A stretch of 64,000 nucleotides of DNA from Aquilaria yunnanensis (taxonomy: Eukaryota > Streptophyta > Magnoliopsida > Malvales > Thymelaeaceae): positions 70,302,393 to 70,366,392 of the forward strand of contig CM077594.1 in assembly GCA_039654915.1 (NCBI GenBank), written 5' to 3'. The notes under the pieces are model-generated. The model saw only the letters and a list, made by a program, of their open reading frames with translations, did no database searches and had not been told where the DNA came from. Below are positions 11,203 through 23,046 of this stretch, one piece after another. Within the stretch, counting starts at the first letter, position 1, and every line of letters begins with the position of its first letter. The position numbers and the translations under genes were made by a program.

Positions 11203-13230
11203 CTTCTGTTACCCACTCCAAGGTAGTCCAATTATGGTGCCAAAACTGTGCATTTAGACTCCCCGAATTGGTAATGTTCTGTAGGCCATCAGAACACTAC
11301 CCTTAGTGTGCATACCCAAGTGGCCCTCTTGGGCACTATGTGAATACATGCATATTGGTCCAACCATCACACACATATTCACATTTCATGCACACCATGG
11401 CAGAAAAGAAGGAAAACACTAGCACAAGTCTTAGTTTTGGCTTCCACACATTAGGCAAGCTTGTTAAGTTCTAGTGGCCAGCTACTGCACCTGTAACTTC
11501 CACTAATAAACTGTATCATTCTAGCCACATAGCTCCCTATTTAATTTCTCCATTATCAAGTAGAGACTTAGAGCAAACCAAGGAATTTTGTTTTACATCA
11601 ATAGCCCACCTATGGACCAACTTATGGATTTTTTAAGTTGGTTACAAAATTCTGACCAAATGAACAGTAGCTCAGCCAACTTTGCAACGTCATATCTTTG
11701 GCTACAGGGCTCGAAATCCAGAAATTCCAAATCCCAATTAACCCTCTATATGTCCATACTAGGATTCCTTCTACACAGGGATTTATTAAACTTTAGGTCC
11801 AGAGTCAAAATTCTGGCAACTTTTGGACCATTTTGCCCATACAATTTATCCAAACCACGCAAACACTTCATTCACAAGGGGAAAGCCCTCCAAGGCTATC
11901 CCATACATGTCCATTATAGATAGGAATTACATTCCCTTTCTTTTAACAACTTTATGTGGACAAAAGAGAATTTACAAGTAAGCAGCCCATTATTCACACT
12001 TAGGCAGCTTTGCATCACATCACTTACATAGCCAAAACATTACTCAAATGTTCAGATACTTGTCTCATTTTACATACACTACATGTAAATGCATAAATGC
12101 ACTACAATATGGTCTTAACTCATCTAAATACGCACCCAGGTTACAGGAGGTCCTGAGACACAATGGACTCCAAAAACAGGATGCTGGACAACTGCTGCAC
12201 AACACAGTAAGTACCACGATTAAAAATAACAAATGTGCTCCTAAAATCACCAAACTTTCCATATCACAACTAGACATATGCAAGTTAGTGTAACTAAAAT
12301 TTCAGATCAAAACTCAAACCAAAAAGGTTAGTTTGAAGGTGATCTTTCAGCTGGACCTGAAATGACAGAATTGAGGGGAGTAAGTTTCATTGAGAAACCT
12401 AGTAAGGGTAACACTTGGTTTCTTAAGGTAATGTGATCCTCATTAAAACCTGCATCCAGAGACACTAAAACACAAAAACCACAATGCATATATACAAGAT
12501 ATAGCAACCAAATGCAGCTGCCAAACACAACCAACAAACACATGAAATGTGGCAGCAACATATACCATAGGTTAGTCCATAAAACACATAATAAACATAA
12601 CCAAATCACTATGGCAGCCTTCCTCAAGCTAATGCTTGGTCTTACGAGGATTTTGAAAGTACTTAGTACTAACTTTGGGGTCTAGAAACCCTCACTTTGC
12701 TGCCATCATTGTGCACTTGACAATAGGTCACAAAACCTTCAATAAGTGCACTCCCCTCAATAAGCTTGGTTCATCAAGCTCATGGCTCTCTTGCAAGCTT
12801 AGCCATAGCTCCATGGATGTTTGAAAATACATAAAACAACCCATGAGAGCAAGAGAACCCTTACCAAAGAGAGTAGGCCGAATTTGAAGCTTAATCCTTG
12901 AAGTGTGCAAGAAATAGCTCTAGTTTGCTTCCAATTGCTTCCTTTTGCCTTTCAATTTCAATCATTTGCAAGTTTGAAGGTGTGGTGGCCATGGAGGAAG
13001 TATGGCTGTGTTCTTGGGCTGGGGGAGGACGAAAATGAGAGTGGGATAAGTTATTTGGCCCCTTAAATGGCCTTAAATGAGCTTAAGGGCACCAAAACAC
13101 ACTTAACAAGCTTAACCTTGCTTTATGTCATTTTCCTTCTCACTAATTATGGTTTTTTTGTCTTAAACTCGTTGGTACAGATGTGCCCAACATTTTTGAC
13201 TAATTATCAAGTCATGGCTGCCTCCCCCAT

Positions 13231-14216
13231 TGATATGATCAAGGAAGGCACACATGGAGAAGGCAAGGACCCATTGAAGGTTTCTAGTGGGCCTATGACA
13301 AGGAAGAAAGCTAAGGAGCTCTCAAGTGCACTACAAGGCTTTGTTTCAAGTTTCTTCATGGAGAATGGACATGAAACTTCACAAGGAGCTACTGGAACTT
13401 TCAAGACACAATATGGACATGATGAATATGCTTGGTACTCAGTTCTGGAGTGCTTAGATAAGTCACAAAACAAGGACACCAAGGACACCACTCAAAGTGC
13501 ACCATTTGAGCCACCTTAAGCGTTCTTGATGCATTTTGTGTCCACAAGCTGGATTTTTGAGCTCTAACTTTCCAGACCTTCATTACCACATCTAAGATGA
13601 AGATTCATGCCATTGGAACTCAAAGATTCAAGCTTGGAGCTGAAGATACAAGAAAGAACCTTAAAGTGCCCAAAATGCACCCAAAAAGGTTATTTGGGAG
13701 TTTTCGGGTTTAATCTTGTATTTATATTTTATTTTCGTTCAAATCCTGTTTAGATACATTATTTAGGAAGTTATTTAGGCTATGGAATAGTTTTAAATCG
13801 TTTTGGGCAAGTGGAATACGCTGCATTTATTAAACTTGTTCAAACTAGGAATTAGAGTCCTAATTTGACTAGGATTTCCTATGTCTTTGTATCTAGGATT
13901 CCTAAGGGATTTAGGCTGCGAATTTTGCCCAGCTTTTAACCCTAGTTTAGGCCTATATAAAGGCACATATTCTGGATGTAAAGATACAGATTATTGCTGA
14001 AATAATATTGCTCTTTGGAGAGGTTTTCTCTTTCGTTCTTGGCGGACTGCCTTGGTGCACAAGTGTGCTTGTGTTCTTGGAGTTCTATACTTCTCGTTTC
14101 TAGTCACAGGTTGATTAGGGGTGGGGGTTTTAAACCTAGTCTCTTTGATGTCTTGTGGAGCTTGAATCACATCTTGGGCACGTTTCATGGTCTTTATACC
14201 ATCGGGGTTCGCATCA
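13231..14216 (+). repeat. 5' LTR of the CRM-like element
   Basis: Begins TGATATGATC and ends TTCGCATCA. Its first 289 bp repeat the last 95 codons and stop of the polyprotein, which is why an open frame occurs here. Differences from the 3' LTR are seven transitions. Confidence 0.95.
13954..13962 (+). promoter_or_regulatory. TATA box in CRM-like 5' LTR
   Basis: TATATAAAG in GGCCTATATAAAGGCAC, 723 bp into the LTR and conserved in the 3' LTR. It is the likely promoter for genomic RNA, with transcription starting some 30 bp downstream. Confidence 0.7.
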
Positions 14217-14218
14217 GT

Positions 14219-14230
14219 TGGTATCAGAGC
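14219..14230 (+). other. Primer-binding site, initiator Met tRNA
   Basis: TGGTATCAGAGC two bases after the 5' LTR, the standard complement of the initiator-methionine tRNA 3' end. Confidence 0.92.
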
Positions 14231-14587
14231 CACAAGTTCCATTGAAGGACATATCTTGTGTTCTTGTCTCCCTTCGTTTTTCTTTCAAATTCTGTCCAGT
14301 AATTTTCATGTTTTAATTCTCTGTTTTAATCTGTTTTCTTCTTGTTTCAGGTCTGTTGTTTTTATTCCATCCTTGTTCAAGTCTGAAAATCACAAAAACA
14401 ACAAAAAGAAGTCAATCCATGTCACCTTGTGTTCTCGGTTTCTACTTGTTTGTTCTTGTTTAATTCTCGTCTTTCTGTTTTGTTTCCAACCCTATTAATC
14501 TCTTCTGTTTTCATTGTTTCCAGCATCTTAGAGTCCGGAAAACACCAAAAAAAAAGAGAAGGATCCAAATTGAGGAAGTTACGGTAC

Positions 14588-14680
14588 AACCAACGTTGAT
14601 TTCAAATTGGTTTTACGCAACCAACGTTGATTTCAAATTGGTTTCGTATAACCAACGTTGATTTCCAGTTGTGCAAATTT
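14588..14680 (+). repeat. 31-bp triple repeat in the CRM-like leader
   Basis: AACCAACGTTGATTTC starts at 14588, 14619 and 14650, exactly 31 bp apart. The first two units continue AAATTGGTTT; the third diverges after ATTTCC. Each contains the palindrome AACGTT. The repeat lies in the untranslated leader between PBS and ORF. Confidence 0.9.
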
Positions 14681-14764
14681 CAATAGTTTCTTGTCTTGGC
14701 CGAAAAGAATTCTAACTTTTTGTCTTTGACAGTCAGGAATTTCAAAGAGAACGTTTGGTTAGCA

Positions 14765-14892
14765 TCAAAACAGCAAGCAAAAAGAGGGAAAAAAAAAAGG
14801 AGAAAAAAAAAAAGAAAGAAAAGAGAAAAAGAACAAAGCAAAGGAAAGAAAAGAACAAAGACAGAAAAAGAAAAGTACAAAGGAAAGAGCTT
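14765..14892 (+). repeat. Low-complexity purine tract in the leader
   Basis: Almost unbroken A/G sequence, mostly AAAAGG and GAAAGA words, about 130 bp long. It yields lysine-rich frames in plus and phenylalanine-rich frames in minus that are not genes. Confidence 0.85.
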
Positions 14893-15235
14893 GCTGAAAA
14901 GAAGGTTTTTTTTTTACAAAGTGTTGAAAGTTTTCGTGCCGAAAAACCTATCCCATTGTTTTCCAGCCAAAAAGCTTTCTTTGTGGTTCTTGTGATCATC
15001 GATTGCAAGAGCTTCCTAGAGTCTTTTAAAGCTTGTTTAGCCCACCTCTTTTGGAGTCAAAATAGTTCTTCAAAAATTCAAGTTTTCTTGTGTACTTTGA
15101 GGATAGTTTTCTTCGAACTTTTGAGAACTCTTTGAATAGCAATATCTCACTAACAAATTGAGTGTTTTGAGTGTTCATATTTTGAGTGAAACACGTGAGG
15201 TGAGTGCTTGTGAGGATCTTTGAATTTTCAGGAGT

Positions 15236-18200
15236 ATGGAGTGCCAAGAGGATAGGAGGATGGAAGTGAGAAACAATGATGAGCCAACCATGAGAGAGCT
15301 TCAAGAAACTCTCAATAGGCTTGTTGGGAGGATTGAAGACATTGACTTGAGGTTGCCAAGGAGACCAAATCCCATCTTGCAACCAAGGAGAGGTCCAAGG
15401 AGAGAAGAACCCGAGGAGGAAGAAGGACATTGGCATGACCATGGGCTTCCAAGGAGGGGGGAGCCAAGGGAGGACAACAATCTAAGCTCCATCAAATTGT
15501 CCAATCCACCTTTTCAAGGGAGGAGTGATCCGGATACATATTGGGAGTGGGAGCAAAAGATTGAGATGGTGTTTGAGTGCCATCACTATTCTAAGGAAAA
15601 GAAAGTTAAATTAGCTACTATTGAATTCACTGATTATGCTCTTGTATGGTGGAACCAGGTTGTCACTTCTAGAAGAAGGAATGAGGAGGAACCCATCAAT
15701 ACATGCAGAGCTCTTAAAGCCATGATGAGAAGGAGATTCGTCCCAAGTTACTACTATAGAGATCAACACCTCAAACTTCAAAGGCTTGTGCAAGGCCAAA
15801 GGAGTGTGGAGGACTATCACAAGGACTTGGAGATGACACTAACCCGAGCCAATATCATTGAAGATGAGGAGGCAACCATTGCTAGATTCATCAATGGCCT
15901 TAACCATGAGATTGCCAACAAAGTGGAGATGGTGCCATATGTTAACATGGAGGATTTGCTTCACCATGCCACCAAGGCCGAAAGAATCATGAAGAGGTCT
16001 AAGGCATCCAAGATGGCTCAAGGAGGGAGTTCCACATGGAGGGGAACATGGAGCAAGGAGGCACCAAAGCCAAGAATGGAGGCTACCAAGGGAAGCATGT
16101 CTCGGCCTCAACAAGACAAGCCCAAGGTGCCACCCAAAGATGTGCCAAAGTCAAGGGAGATTGAGTGCTTCAAGTGTAGAGGCAAGGGGCACTACATGAT
16201 AGATTGTCCTAACAAAAAGGTGATGATTCTCAAAGATGATGGTGAGATCACATCCGAGGAGGAGGATGCCATGGAGGAGACCCCACCATTGGAGGAGGAT
16301 GAGCAAGACACACTTGAGCCCGAGGAGGGTGACTTTGCTTTTGTTGCTAGGAGAGCTCTAAGTGTGCAAGCCAAGGAGGAGGCCAATCACAGAGAGTGCA
16401 TCTTTCACACTAGATGCCGAATTAAAGATCAAGTGTGCAGCCTCATTGTTGATGGATGGAGTTGCACCAATGTAGCAAGTTCAACCATGGTGGAGAAATT
16501 GAAGCTTCCAACACAAAAACACCCACAACCATATAAGCTTCAATGGTTGAATGATGCCGGGGAGGTAAAAGTGGTAAAGCAAGTTTCGGTTAAATTCAAA
16601 ATTGGTACTTACCATGATGAAATTCTTTGTGATGTTGTTCCTATGCATGCTTGCCATATTTTTCTTGGAAGGCCGTGGCAATTTGATAAGAAGGTCACAC
16701 ATGATGGAGAGAAAAACTTGTACTCATTTTTCCATGAAGGAAGGCCGGTTACACTTAGCCCACTTTCACCACAACAAGTTTTGGAGGATCAGAGGAAACT
16801 TCAAAGTAAGGTTGAGAGAAAAATAAATGAGGGGAAAGTTGAGGGCAAGAGTGAAGAGGGGAAAGCCGAGAGACAAAATGAGAGAACAAGTGAGGTGAGT
16901 GACCATGAGGGGAAGAAGAGTGGAGAGTTCCCGAGAGAAAAGAATGAGAGGAAGTTGAGTGGAAAAAAAGAGTGCTATATTGCTAAAATGAGTGATGTGA
17001 GGAAAACCATTCAAGCACAAAGACCAGTGCTTCTTTTAATTTACAAAGAATCTTTACTTGTTGTCAATGATCTAACACATCTTCCTAGTATTGTTGTGTC
17101 TTTGTTGCAGGACTTTGAAGATGTTTTCCCTGAAGATCCGAGGGGTTTGCTTCCAATTAGAGGCATTGAGCATCAAATAGACCTAGTCCCGGGAACACCA
17201 ATTCCAAATAGGCCAGCCTATAGAACCAATCCCGAGGAGACTAAAGAGATTGAGAAGCAAGTAAAGGAGTTGTTGGACAAAGGCCTTGTGAGGGAAAGTT
17301 TGAGTCCTTGTGCCGTGCCTGTACTTTTGGTGCCAAAGGAGGATGGCTCATGGCACATGTGCATGGATTGTAGGCCTGTCAACAAGATCACTGTAAAGTA
17401 TAGACATCCTATTCCTAGACTTGATGATATGCTTGATGAGTTGCATGGTTCTACTTTGTTTTCAAAGATTGATTTAAAAAGTGGGTACCATCAAATTAGA
17501 ATGAGGGAAGGGGATGAATGGAAAACTGCTTTCAAAACCAAGTTTGGACTTTATGAATGGTTAGTTATGCCTTTTGGACTAACTAATGCTCCTAGTACTT
17601 TCATGAGACTTATGAATCATGTCTTGCGTGACTTCATTGGAAAGTTTGTTGTTGTGTACTTTGATGATATCCTAGTATATAGCAAGAACTTAGAAGAGCA
17701 TGTTGGACACCTCACACAAGTACTAAGCACCTTAAGAGGACAAAAGTTGTATGCTAACTTGAAGAAGTGCTCTTTTTGTGTTAACAAAGTTGTTTTCCTT
17801 GGATTTGTTGTGAGTTCACATGGAATTGAGGTAGATCAAGAGAAGGTGAGAGCCATACAAGAATGGCCGACGCCAACATCCATTACTGAGGTGAGATCAT
17901 TCCATGGGTTAGCTAGCTTCTATAGGAGGTTTGTTAGAAATTTTTCTACCATTGCTGCACCTCTAACTGAAGTTATAAAGAAGAATGTGGGATTTAAGTG
18001 GGGAAAAGCTCAAGAAGATGCTTTTGGGTTGTTAAAAGACAAGTTATGCCATGCACCACTTTTAGCTTTGCCTAACTTTGCTAATACTTTTGAAGTTGAG
18101 TGTGATGCTTCAGGTATAGGCATTGGAGCTGTGTTGATGCAAGGAGGCCGCCTCATTGCATACTTTAGTGAGAAGTTGAATTGTGCTAGCTTGAACTATC

Positions 18201-20002
18201 CCACATATGACAAGGAGCTCTATGCTTTGGTAAGAGCTTTGGAGACTTGGCAACATTATTTGTGGCCAAGAGAGTTTGTGATTCACACTGATCACCAAGC
18301 CCTTAAGTTTCTTAGTGGGCAAGGTAAGTTGAATAGAAGGCATGCTAAATGGGTAGAGTTTATTGAGTCATTCCCATATGTTATCAAATACAAGCAAGGT
18401 AAGGATAATATAGTGGCGGATGCACTCTCAAGAAGGTATGCTTTACTTTCGGCTTTAGATGCAAAAGTTTTGGGTTTTGAACACTTGAAGGATTTGTATG
18501 CTAGTGATGATGATTTCGGTGAGATTTATTCTAAGTGTTCTAAGTTTGCTTTTGAGAAGTTCTACCAAGTTAATGGCTTTCTTTTCAAAGAAAATAGGTT
18601 GTGCATACCAAAGACATCTTTGAGGGAATTGCTCACAAAGGAAGCTCATTGTGGAGGACTTATGGGTCACTTTGGACAAGCCAAAACTTTGCATACTTTG
18701 AAGGAACATTACCATTGGCCGAATATGGCAAAGGATGTGAAGAAGGTATGTGAGCAATGCATTGCATGTAGGAAGGCAAAATCCACTCACACTTCACATG
18801 GGTTATACACACCACTTCCTACACCTAGTCATCCATGGGTAGATATTTCTATGGACTTCATTGTTGGATTGCCTAGGACTAAAGGAAACCGTGACTCAAT
18901 CTTTGTTGTTGTTGATAGGTTTTCTAAGATGGCTCATTTTATTCCATGCAATAAAACTGATGATGCTATTCATGTGGCTGAATTGTTTTTCAAAGAAATT
19001 GTTAGACTTCATGGTGTTCCTAGAACAATAGTTTCGGATAGAGATACTAAGTTTCTAAGCCACTTTTGGAGGACTTTGTGGGGTAAGTTAGGAACTAAGC
19101 TTTTGTTTTCTACATCTTGTCACCCACAAACTGATGGGCAAACTGAGGTAACTAATAGGACTTTAGGTTCCATGCTTAGGGCTATCATTGGTAAAAATTT
19201 GAAAGCTTGGGAAGATTGTTTGCCTCATGTAGAATTTGCTTATAATAGATCCATGCATTCTACTACTAATTTGTCACCTTTCGAGATTGTTTATGGTTTT
19301 AATCCTTTAACTCCATTGGATCTTTTACCATTACCTACTCATGAGGTATCTAGTTTGGATGGTAGTAAGAAGGCCGAGAGCATCAAGAAGTTGCATGAGA
19401 AGGTTAAGCAACAAATTGAACTCAAAAATCAACAAGTTGCTAAAAAAGCCAATCAAGGCCGAAGGAGAGTTATGTTTGAGCCTGGAGATTGGGTTTGGTT
19501 ACACATGAGAAAAGAAAGATTTCCAGCTGCAAGGAGGACTAAGCTTCATCCAAGAGGAGATGGTCCATTCCAAGTCATTAAAAAGATCAATGACAACGCA
19601 TACATGCTAGACTTGCCGGGTGAGTATAATGTGAGTGCTACTTTTAATGTTTCTGATTTGTCTCTATTTGAACATGCAGATTCGTGGACGAATCCTTCTA
19701 AGGAGGGGGAAGTTGATATGATCAAGGAAGGCACACATGGAGAAGGCAAGGACCCATTGAAGGTTTCTAGTGGGCCTATGACAAGGAAGAAAGCTAAGGA
19801 GCTCTCAAGTGCACTACAAGGCTTTGTTTCAAGTTTCTTCATGGAGAATGGACATGAAACTTCACAAGGAGCTGCTGGAACTTTCAAGACACAATATGGA
19901 CATGATGAATATGCTTGGTACTCAGTTCTGGAGTGCTTAGATAAGTCACAAAACAAGGACACCAAGGACACCACTCAAAGTGCACCATTTGAGCCACCTT
20001 AA
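15236..20002 (+). CDS. Gag-pol polyprotein of the CRM-like retrotransposon (1588 aa)
   Basis: A single frame encodes the whole replication machinery. Domains in order: gag, with capsid-like residues about 75-250; zinc knuckle C-x2-C-x4-H-x4-C from C311; aspartic protease at D406; reverse transcriptase with YFDD at 808-811; RNase H starting at D957 (DASGIGIG). Integrase has zinc-binding H1138, H1145, C1172, C1175 and catalytic D1207, D1268, E1304 (D-x60-D-x35-E). A GPMTR motif lies at 1513-1517. The start is the first ATG of the long frame, after a 1019-nt leader. Residues from about 1494 on are encoded by the 3' LTR. Oddities: the protease motif reads DGW where plant gypsy proteases have D-S/T/G-G, and RT has YFDD rather than YVDD/YIDD. 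No stop or frameshift is seen, so the element could encode its own proteins if the protease works. Confidence 0.95.
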   Translation: MECQEDRRMEVRNNDEPTMRELQETLNRLVGRIEDIDLRLPRRPNPILQPRRGPRREEPEEEEGHWHDHGLPRRGEPREDNNLSSIKLSNPPFQGRSDPDTYWEWEQKIEMVFECHHYSKEKKVKLATIEFTDYALVWWNQVVTSRRRNEEEPINTCRALKAMMRRRFVPSYYYRDQHLKLQRLVQGQRSVEDYHKDLEMTLTRANIIEDEEATIARFINGLNHEIANKVEMVPYVNMEDLLHHATKAERIMKRSKASKMAQGGSSTWRGTWSKEAPKPRMEATKGSMSRPQQDKPKVPPKDVPKSREIECFKCRGKGHYMIDCPNKKVMILKDDGEITSEEEDAMEETPPLEEDEQDTLEPEEGDFAFVARRALSVQAKEEANHRECIFHTRCRIKDQVCSLIVDGWSCTNVASSTMVEKLKLPTQKHPQPYKLQWLNDAGEVKVVKQVSVKFKIGTYHDEILCDVVPMHACHIFLGRPWQFDKKVTHDGEKNLYSFFHEGRPVTLSPLSPQQVLEDQRKLQSKVERKINEGKVEGKSEEGKAERQNERTSEVSDHEGKKSGEFPREKNERKLSGKKECYIAKMSDVRKTIQAQRPVLLLIYKESLLVVNDLTHLPSIVVSLLQDFEDVFPEDPRGLLPIRGIEHQIDLVPGTPIPNRPAYRTNPEETKEIEKQVKELLDKGLVRESLSPCAVPVLLVPKEDGSWHMCMDCRPVNKITVKYRHPIPRLDDMLDELHGSTLFSKIDLKSGYHQIRMREGDEWKTAFKTKFGLYEWLVMPFGLTNAPSTFMRLMNHVLRDFIGKFVVVYFDDILVYSKNLEEHVGHLTQVLSTLRGQKLYANLKKCSFCVNKVVFLGFVVSSHGIEVDQEKVRAIQEWPTPTSITEVRSFHGLASFYRRFVRNFSTIAAPLTEVIKKNVGFKWGKAQEDAFGLLKDKLCHAPLLALPNFANTFEVECDASGIGIGAVLMQGGRLIAYFSEKLNCASLNYPTYDKELYALVRALETWQHYLWPREFVIHTDHQALKFLSGQGKLNRRHAKWVEFIESFPYVIKYKQGKDNIVADALSRRYALLSALDAKVLGFEHLKDLYASDDDFGEIYSKCSKFAFEKFYQVNGFLFKENRLCIPKTSLRELLTKEAHCGGLMGHFGQAKTLHTLKEHYHWPNMAKDVKKVCEQCIACRKAKSTHTSHGLYTPLPTPSHPWVDISMDFIVGLPRTKGNRDSIFVVVDRFSKMAHFIPCNKTDDAIHVAELFFKEIVRLHGVPRTIVSDRDTKFLSHFWRTLWGKLGTKLLFSTSCHPQTDGQTEVTNRTLGSMLRAIIGKNLKAWEDCLPHVEFAYNRSMHSTTNLSPFEIVYGFNPLTPLDLLPLPTHEVSSLDGSKKAESIKKLHEKVKQQIELKNQQVAKKANQGRRRVMFEPGDWVWLHMRKERFPAARRTKLHPRGDGPFQVIKKINDNAYMLDLPGEYNVSATFNVSDLSLFEHADSWTNPSKEGEVDMIKEGTHGEGKDPLKVSSGPMTRKKAKELSSALQGFVSSFFMENGHETSQGAAGTFKTQYGHDEYAWYSVLECLDKSQNKDTKDTTQSAPFEPP
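19700..19712 (+). other. Polypurine tract
   Basis: AAGGAGGGGGAAG ends one base before the 3' LTR start. It is the plus-strand DNA primer and lies within the coding frame. Confidence 0.9.
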
Positions 20003-20699
20003 GCGTTCTTGATGCATTTTGTGTCCACAAGCTGGATTTTTGAGCTCTAACTTTCCAGACCTTCATTACCACATCTAAGATGAAGATTCATGCCATTGGA
20101 ACTCAAAGATTCAAGCTTGGAGCTGAAGATACAAGAGAGAACCTTAAAGTGCCCAAAATGCACCCAAAAAGGCTATTTGGGAGTTTTCGGGTTTAATCTT
20201 GTATTTATATTTTATTTTCGTTCAAATCCTATTTAGATACATTATTTAGGAAGTTATTTAGGCTATGGAATAGTTTTAAATCGTTTTGGGCAAGTGGAAT
20301 ATGCTGCATTTATTAAACTTGTTCAAACTAGGAATTAGAGTCCTAATTTGACTAGGATTTCCTATGTCTTTGTATCTAGGATTCCTAAGGGATTTAGGCT
20401 GCGAATTTTGCCCAGCTTTTAACCCTAGTTTAGGCCTATATAAAGGCACATATTCTGGATGTAAAGATACAGATTATTGCCGAAATAATATTGCTCTTTG
20501 GAGAGGTTTTCTCTTTCGTTCTTGGCGGACTGCCTTGGTGCACAAGTGTGCTTGTGTTCTTGGAGTTCTATACTTCTCGTTTCTAGTCACAGGTTGATTA
20601 GGGGTGGGGGTTTTAAACCTAGTCTCTTTGATGTCTTGTGGAGCTTGAATCACATCTTGGGCGCGTTTCATGGTCTTTATACCATCGGGGTTCGCATCA
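19714..20699 (+). repeat. 3' LTR of the CRM-like element
   Basis: 986 bp, begins TGATATGATC and ends TTCGCATCA, followed by the CCCAT duplication. The polyprotein stop lies 289 bp inside it. TATA box TATATAAAG at 20437-20445. Confidence 0.95.
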
Positions 20700-21147
20700 C
20701 CCATGGTAGGATAACCCCAAAATTCCACCCTTAGACTTAAGTAAAAAGCTTGAACACCTTAAGGTTTACACTATGACATTTAGGTCCTTATTGCCTTTAG
20801 TGTTTCCTTTCTTCAAACTTGTCTTCCATGAGCAAATTTGGTCCTCCAATAGCACTTTCATACCATTTATATCCTTCCCATAACTCTCCAAGTCTCTTTC
20901 TTGAGAGTTTTGCAATTGAGTACCCGAATTTCCAAAACCTTACAAAAAGGTCCATAGGTTGCTTGACAAACAAGCAATCCTTAAGGCTTTTCTTGGGGTC
21001 CAAGTTACCAACTTGGAAAACTTTTAAGGAGGCGTTGATAATTCCTTTTACCCCCCATACTTCAAACACTATGGTGAGAATTACACAATATAATGGTTTT
21101 TAGCCATTATGACACTTGTAATTCTCCCATTTTATGAGGTGGTAACA

Positions 21148-22436
21148 GGATTGCTAGGTAGGTCTGGCAAGGGTCGAGCCCATGGGCGTTCCCTCACCCA
21201 ATGACCACTCTATCCACAATTATGGCAAATGTTGCTCCCAAAGTACATAGCTTGGAGCCATGAAATCTCGTACACCTAGGGTAGAAGCCCCCTTTCCTCT
21301 TCTTCCCCGGCCGTTAAGTCTCGGCCACATTTCTTATTATTCGATGCTTTCCAGCACTCTTTCCTAGGCTCGATGGCTTAACCTCCACCTTTTTGCTTTG
21401 AATCCTTGAGTCTTCAAACTCCCTCTCCATAGATAACACCTTTTGAACTATTTGGTGATAGCTTCTAATGTCCACCATCACCATGTCTCTCAAAAGCATG
21501 GGCTTAAGGCCTTGGAGGAATTTCTTGGCCTGAAGCTCATCATTTCCAGCCATATATGGAGCATACCAAATGAGTGAATTGTAGTGCTACTCATAGTCTC
21601 TTACAAACATCTCTCATTGGGTGACATTTTGAAATTGAATGCTCATTTTTTCTTGAGCCGCCTTGCTAATATACTCTCATCAAAACTTCCTCTAAAATTC
21701 TGACCACTTGAGCATCTTTTTTTTATGCTTTGGTTGATTTCCATTACTTTCCTTTAGCATTTTTGGAACTTCATCCCACCATAAGTTAGCCCTCCGTCTA
21801 AAAAATAAAGATATTAAGGGCATCCTCTACTCTAACTCATAACCTCCACAAGTAAAGAGTTAATTCATCCTATTCAACCAAGCCTTTGCATTATTGGGGT
21901 TGACTAACCCATCAAAGCTTTGTGGGTTAACCATATTGAACTTTTTAAGTAATCTCATTTCATGTGGAGTTTCTTCCCTCCCTAGAGCTTTCATAACTTC
22001 CTGCCCCTCCTCATGTTCATAAGCATGATCCTGCTTCTTATGTACCGTAGGCACTTGTTGACAGTTCACATGCCTCTCATGACCTTGGGGTGGGTCATTC
22101 CCTTGGTCATCATCTTTCTTTGCAGCCCCTCTATTCTCCTGGTCTTGAAATAACTTATTCATTATGGTGGTCATGCCTTGTGCCACTTGCACCAAGGTCT
22201 GTGACATCCCCTAAAGCGCTCTGGATATCACAACCAACTTGGCCATAATAAGATCACTAGAACCTTCACTAGGTTGCTTGCTCCTCTAGAAGCTCCTAAC
22301 CTTGTGTCAACCATAGTAACCTCTGACCAAAGCTAGAAAACATTCCACAGATGTTGGTTAGTACTAACTATCCTAGCACATGGACTTTAAACTAGATCTC
22401 AATCCTAGTCTCCAATGCCTATGAATTGAGCTCTAA
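21148..22436 (-). pseudogene. Degraded gag of a second minus-strand gypsy element
   Basis: Minus-strand frames at 22207-21860 (acidic N-terminal region ending FDGLVNPNNAKAWLNRM, a capsid start) and 21553-21314 (NDELQAKKFLQGLKPMLL, then a charged tail) are gag-like in wording and order. Near 21225-21180 a zinc knuckle can be followed (CHNCG, stop, SGHWVRE) in which the last cysteine is replaced by arginine. The frame is broken between these blocks. The left part was separated by insertion of the Tekay-like LTR ending at 21147. Confidence 0.7.
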
Positions 22437-22449
22437 GCTCTAATACAAA
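22437..22449 (-). other. Primer-binding site of the second minus-strand gypsy element
   Basis: The minus strand reads TTTGTATTAGAGC, one change from the initiator-Met tRNA site, directly next to the LTR edge at 22452. Confidence 0.6.
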
Positions 22450-23046
22450 ACTAACATCGATGCCCTTGGCCCTACCCAGGTAGTCTGTTAGAATTGGTTT
22501 GATGATGGTTGCAATTGGCTAGTTATATATGTGTGCGAATTAAAACTTGAAGATGCTAATTGATTTAACTAGAAAATACAAAATGCTTGCTCTTTTAGCT
22601 TTGACTTGAGTAATCGAAAACTATAAAACATTCATATGGCCAAGGCACTCTTTCATAGAAATCAAGTTCAAATTGTCAAAGCACACATAATCAACATTTT
22701 TATTATCAATACTACACATAATAACCATGTCAGGGCAATCGACAAAAGTAGACAAATGCCCGTCACCCAAGAGCAACCCTAGAGTTCTTTACTTTATCCA
22801 TAAACAAAAAAGGCAACTAGTGCATTACAATATACACAAGGCTTTTCTACTATGATCCTTCCTTCTAACTCCCACCTTAGACACAATCTTAGTGGTGAGC
22901 CTCAAAAGGTCCTCCATGTGCTCTACTAACCACTACAACCAAAACAATACTATAGTTAGTACTGTTACTTAACCAACAAGTAAACATAAAAACTAGAATT
23001 GCAAGGATTCTCAAATTTTAATACTTGCAACAAAAGACTAGCATGG

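Larger units (their letters stand above)
13231..20699 (+). mobile_element. Complete CRM-like Ty3/gypsy retrotransposon
   Basis: A 7469-bp element with 986-bp LTRs (13231-14216 and 19714-20699), PBS at 14219, polypurine tract at 19700-19712, one uninterrupted polyprotein ORF, and the target duplication CCCAT at 13226-13230 and 20700-20704. By direct comparison the LTRs have the same length and differ at seven positions, all transitions, so the insertion is recent. CRM placement rests on the GGSCTNVAS-like protease context, a GPMTR-x-x-AK C-terminal motif, a coding region running into the 3' LTR, and TGAT..ATCA LTR ends. The lineage is inferred. It is nested in a Tekay-like LTR. Confidence 0.93.
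11207..21147 (-). mobile_element. Tekay-like 5' LTR split by the CRM-like element
   Basis: On the minus strand the LTR begins TGTTACCACCTC (21147) and ends GAGTGGGTAACA (11207). Removing the inserted element (13231-20699) and one 5-bp duplication leaves about 2.47 kb. That matches the solo LTR at 26008-28494 and the LTRs at 37723 and 43209. The PBS follows at 11202. No 3' LTR is present on the left, so no target duplication can be checked. Bases on the right (21148 on) belong to the gag of another gypsy element, showing this one jumped into it. Confidence 0.85.

Noticed and set aside
13067..13519. 150-residue open frame before the CRM-like element
   Set aside because: Its last 96 codons are the U3 copy of the polyprotein end and the first part is Tekay LTR sequence, so it is not a separate gene.
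14680..15135. Lysine-rich and phenylalanine-rich frames on both strands
   Set aside because: Produced by the purine tract in the retrotransposon leader.
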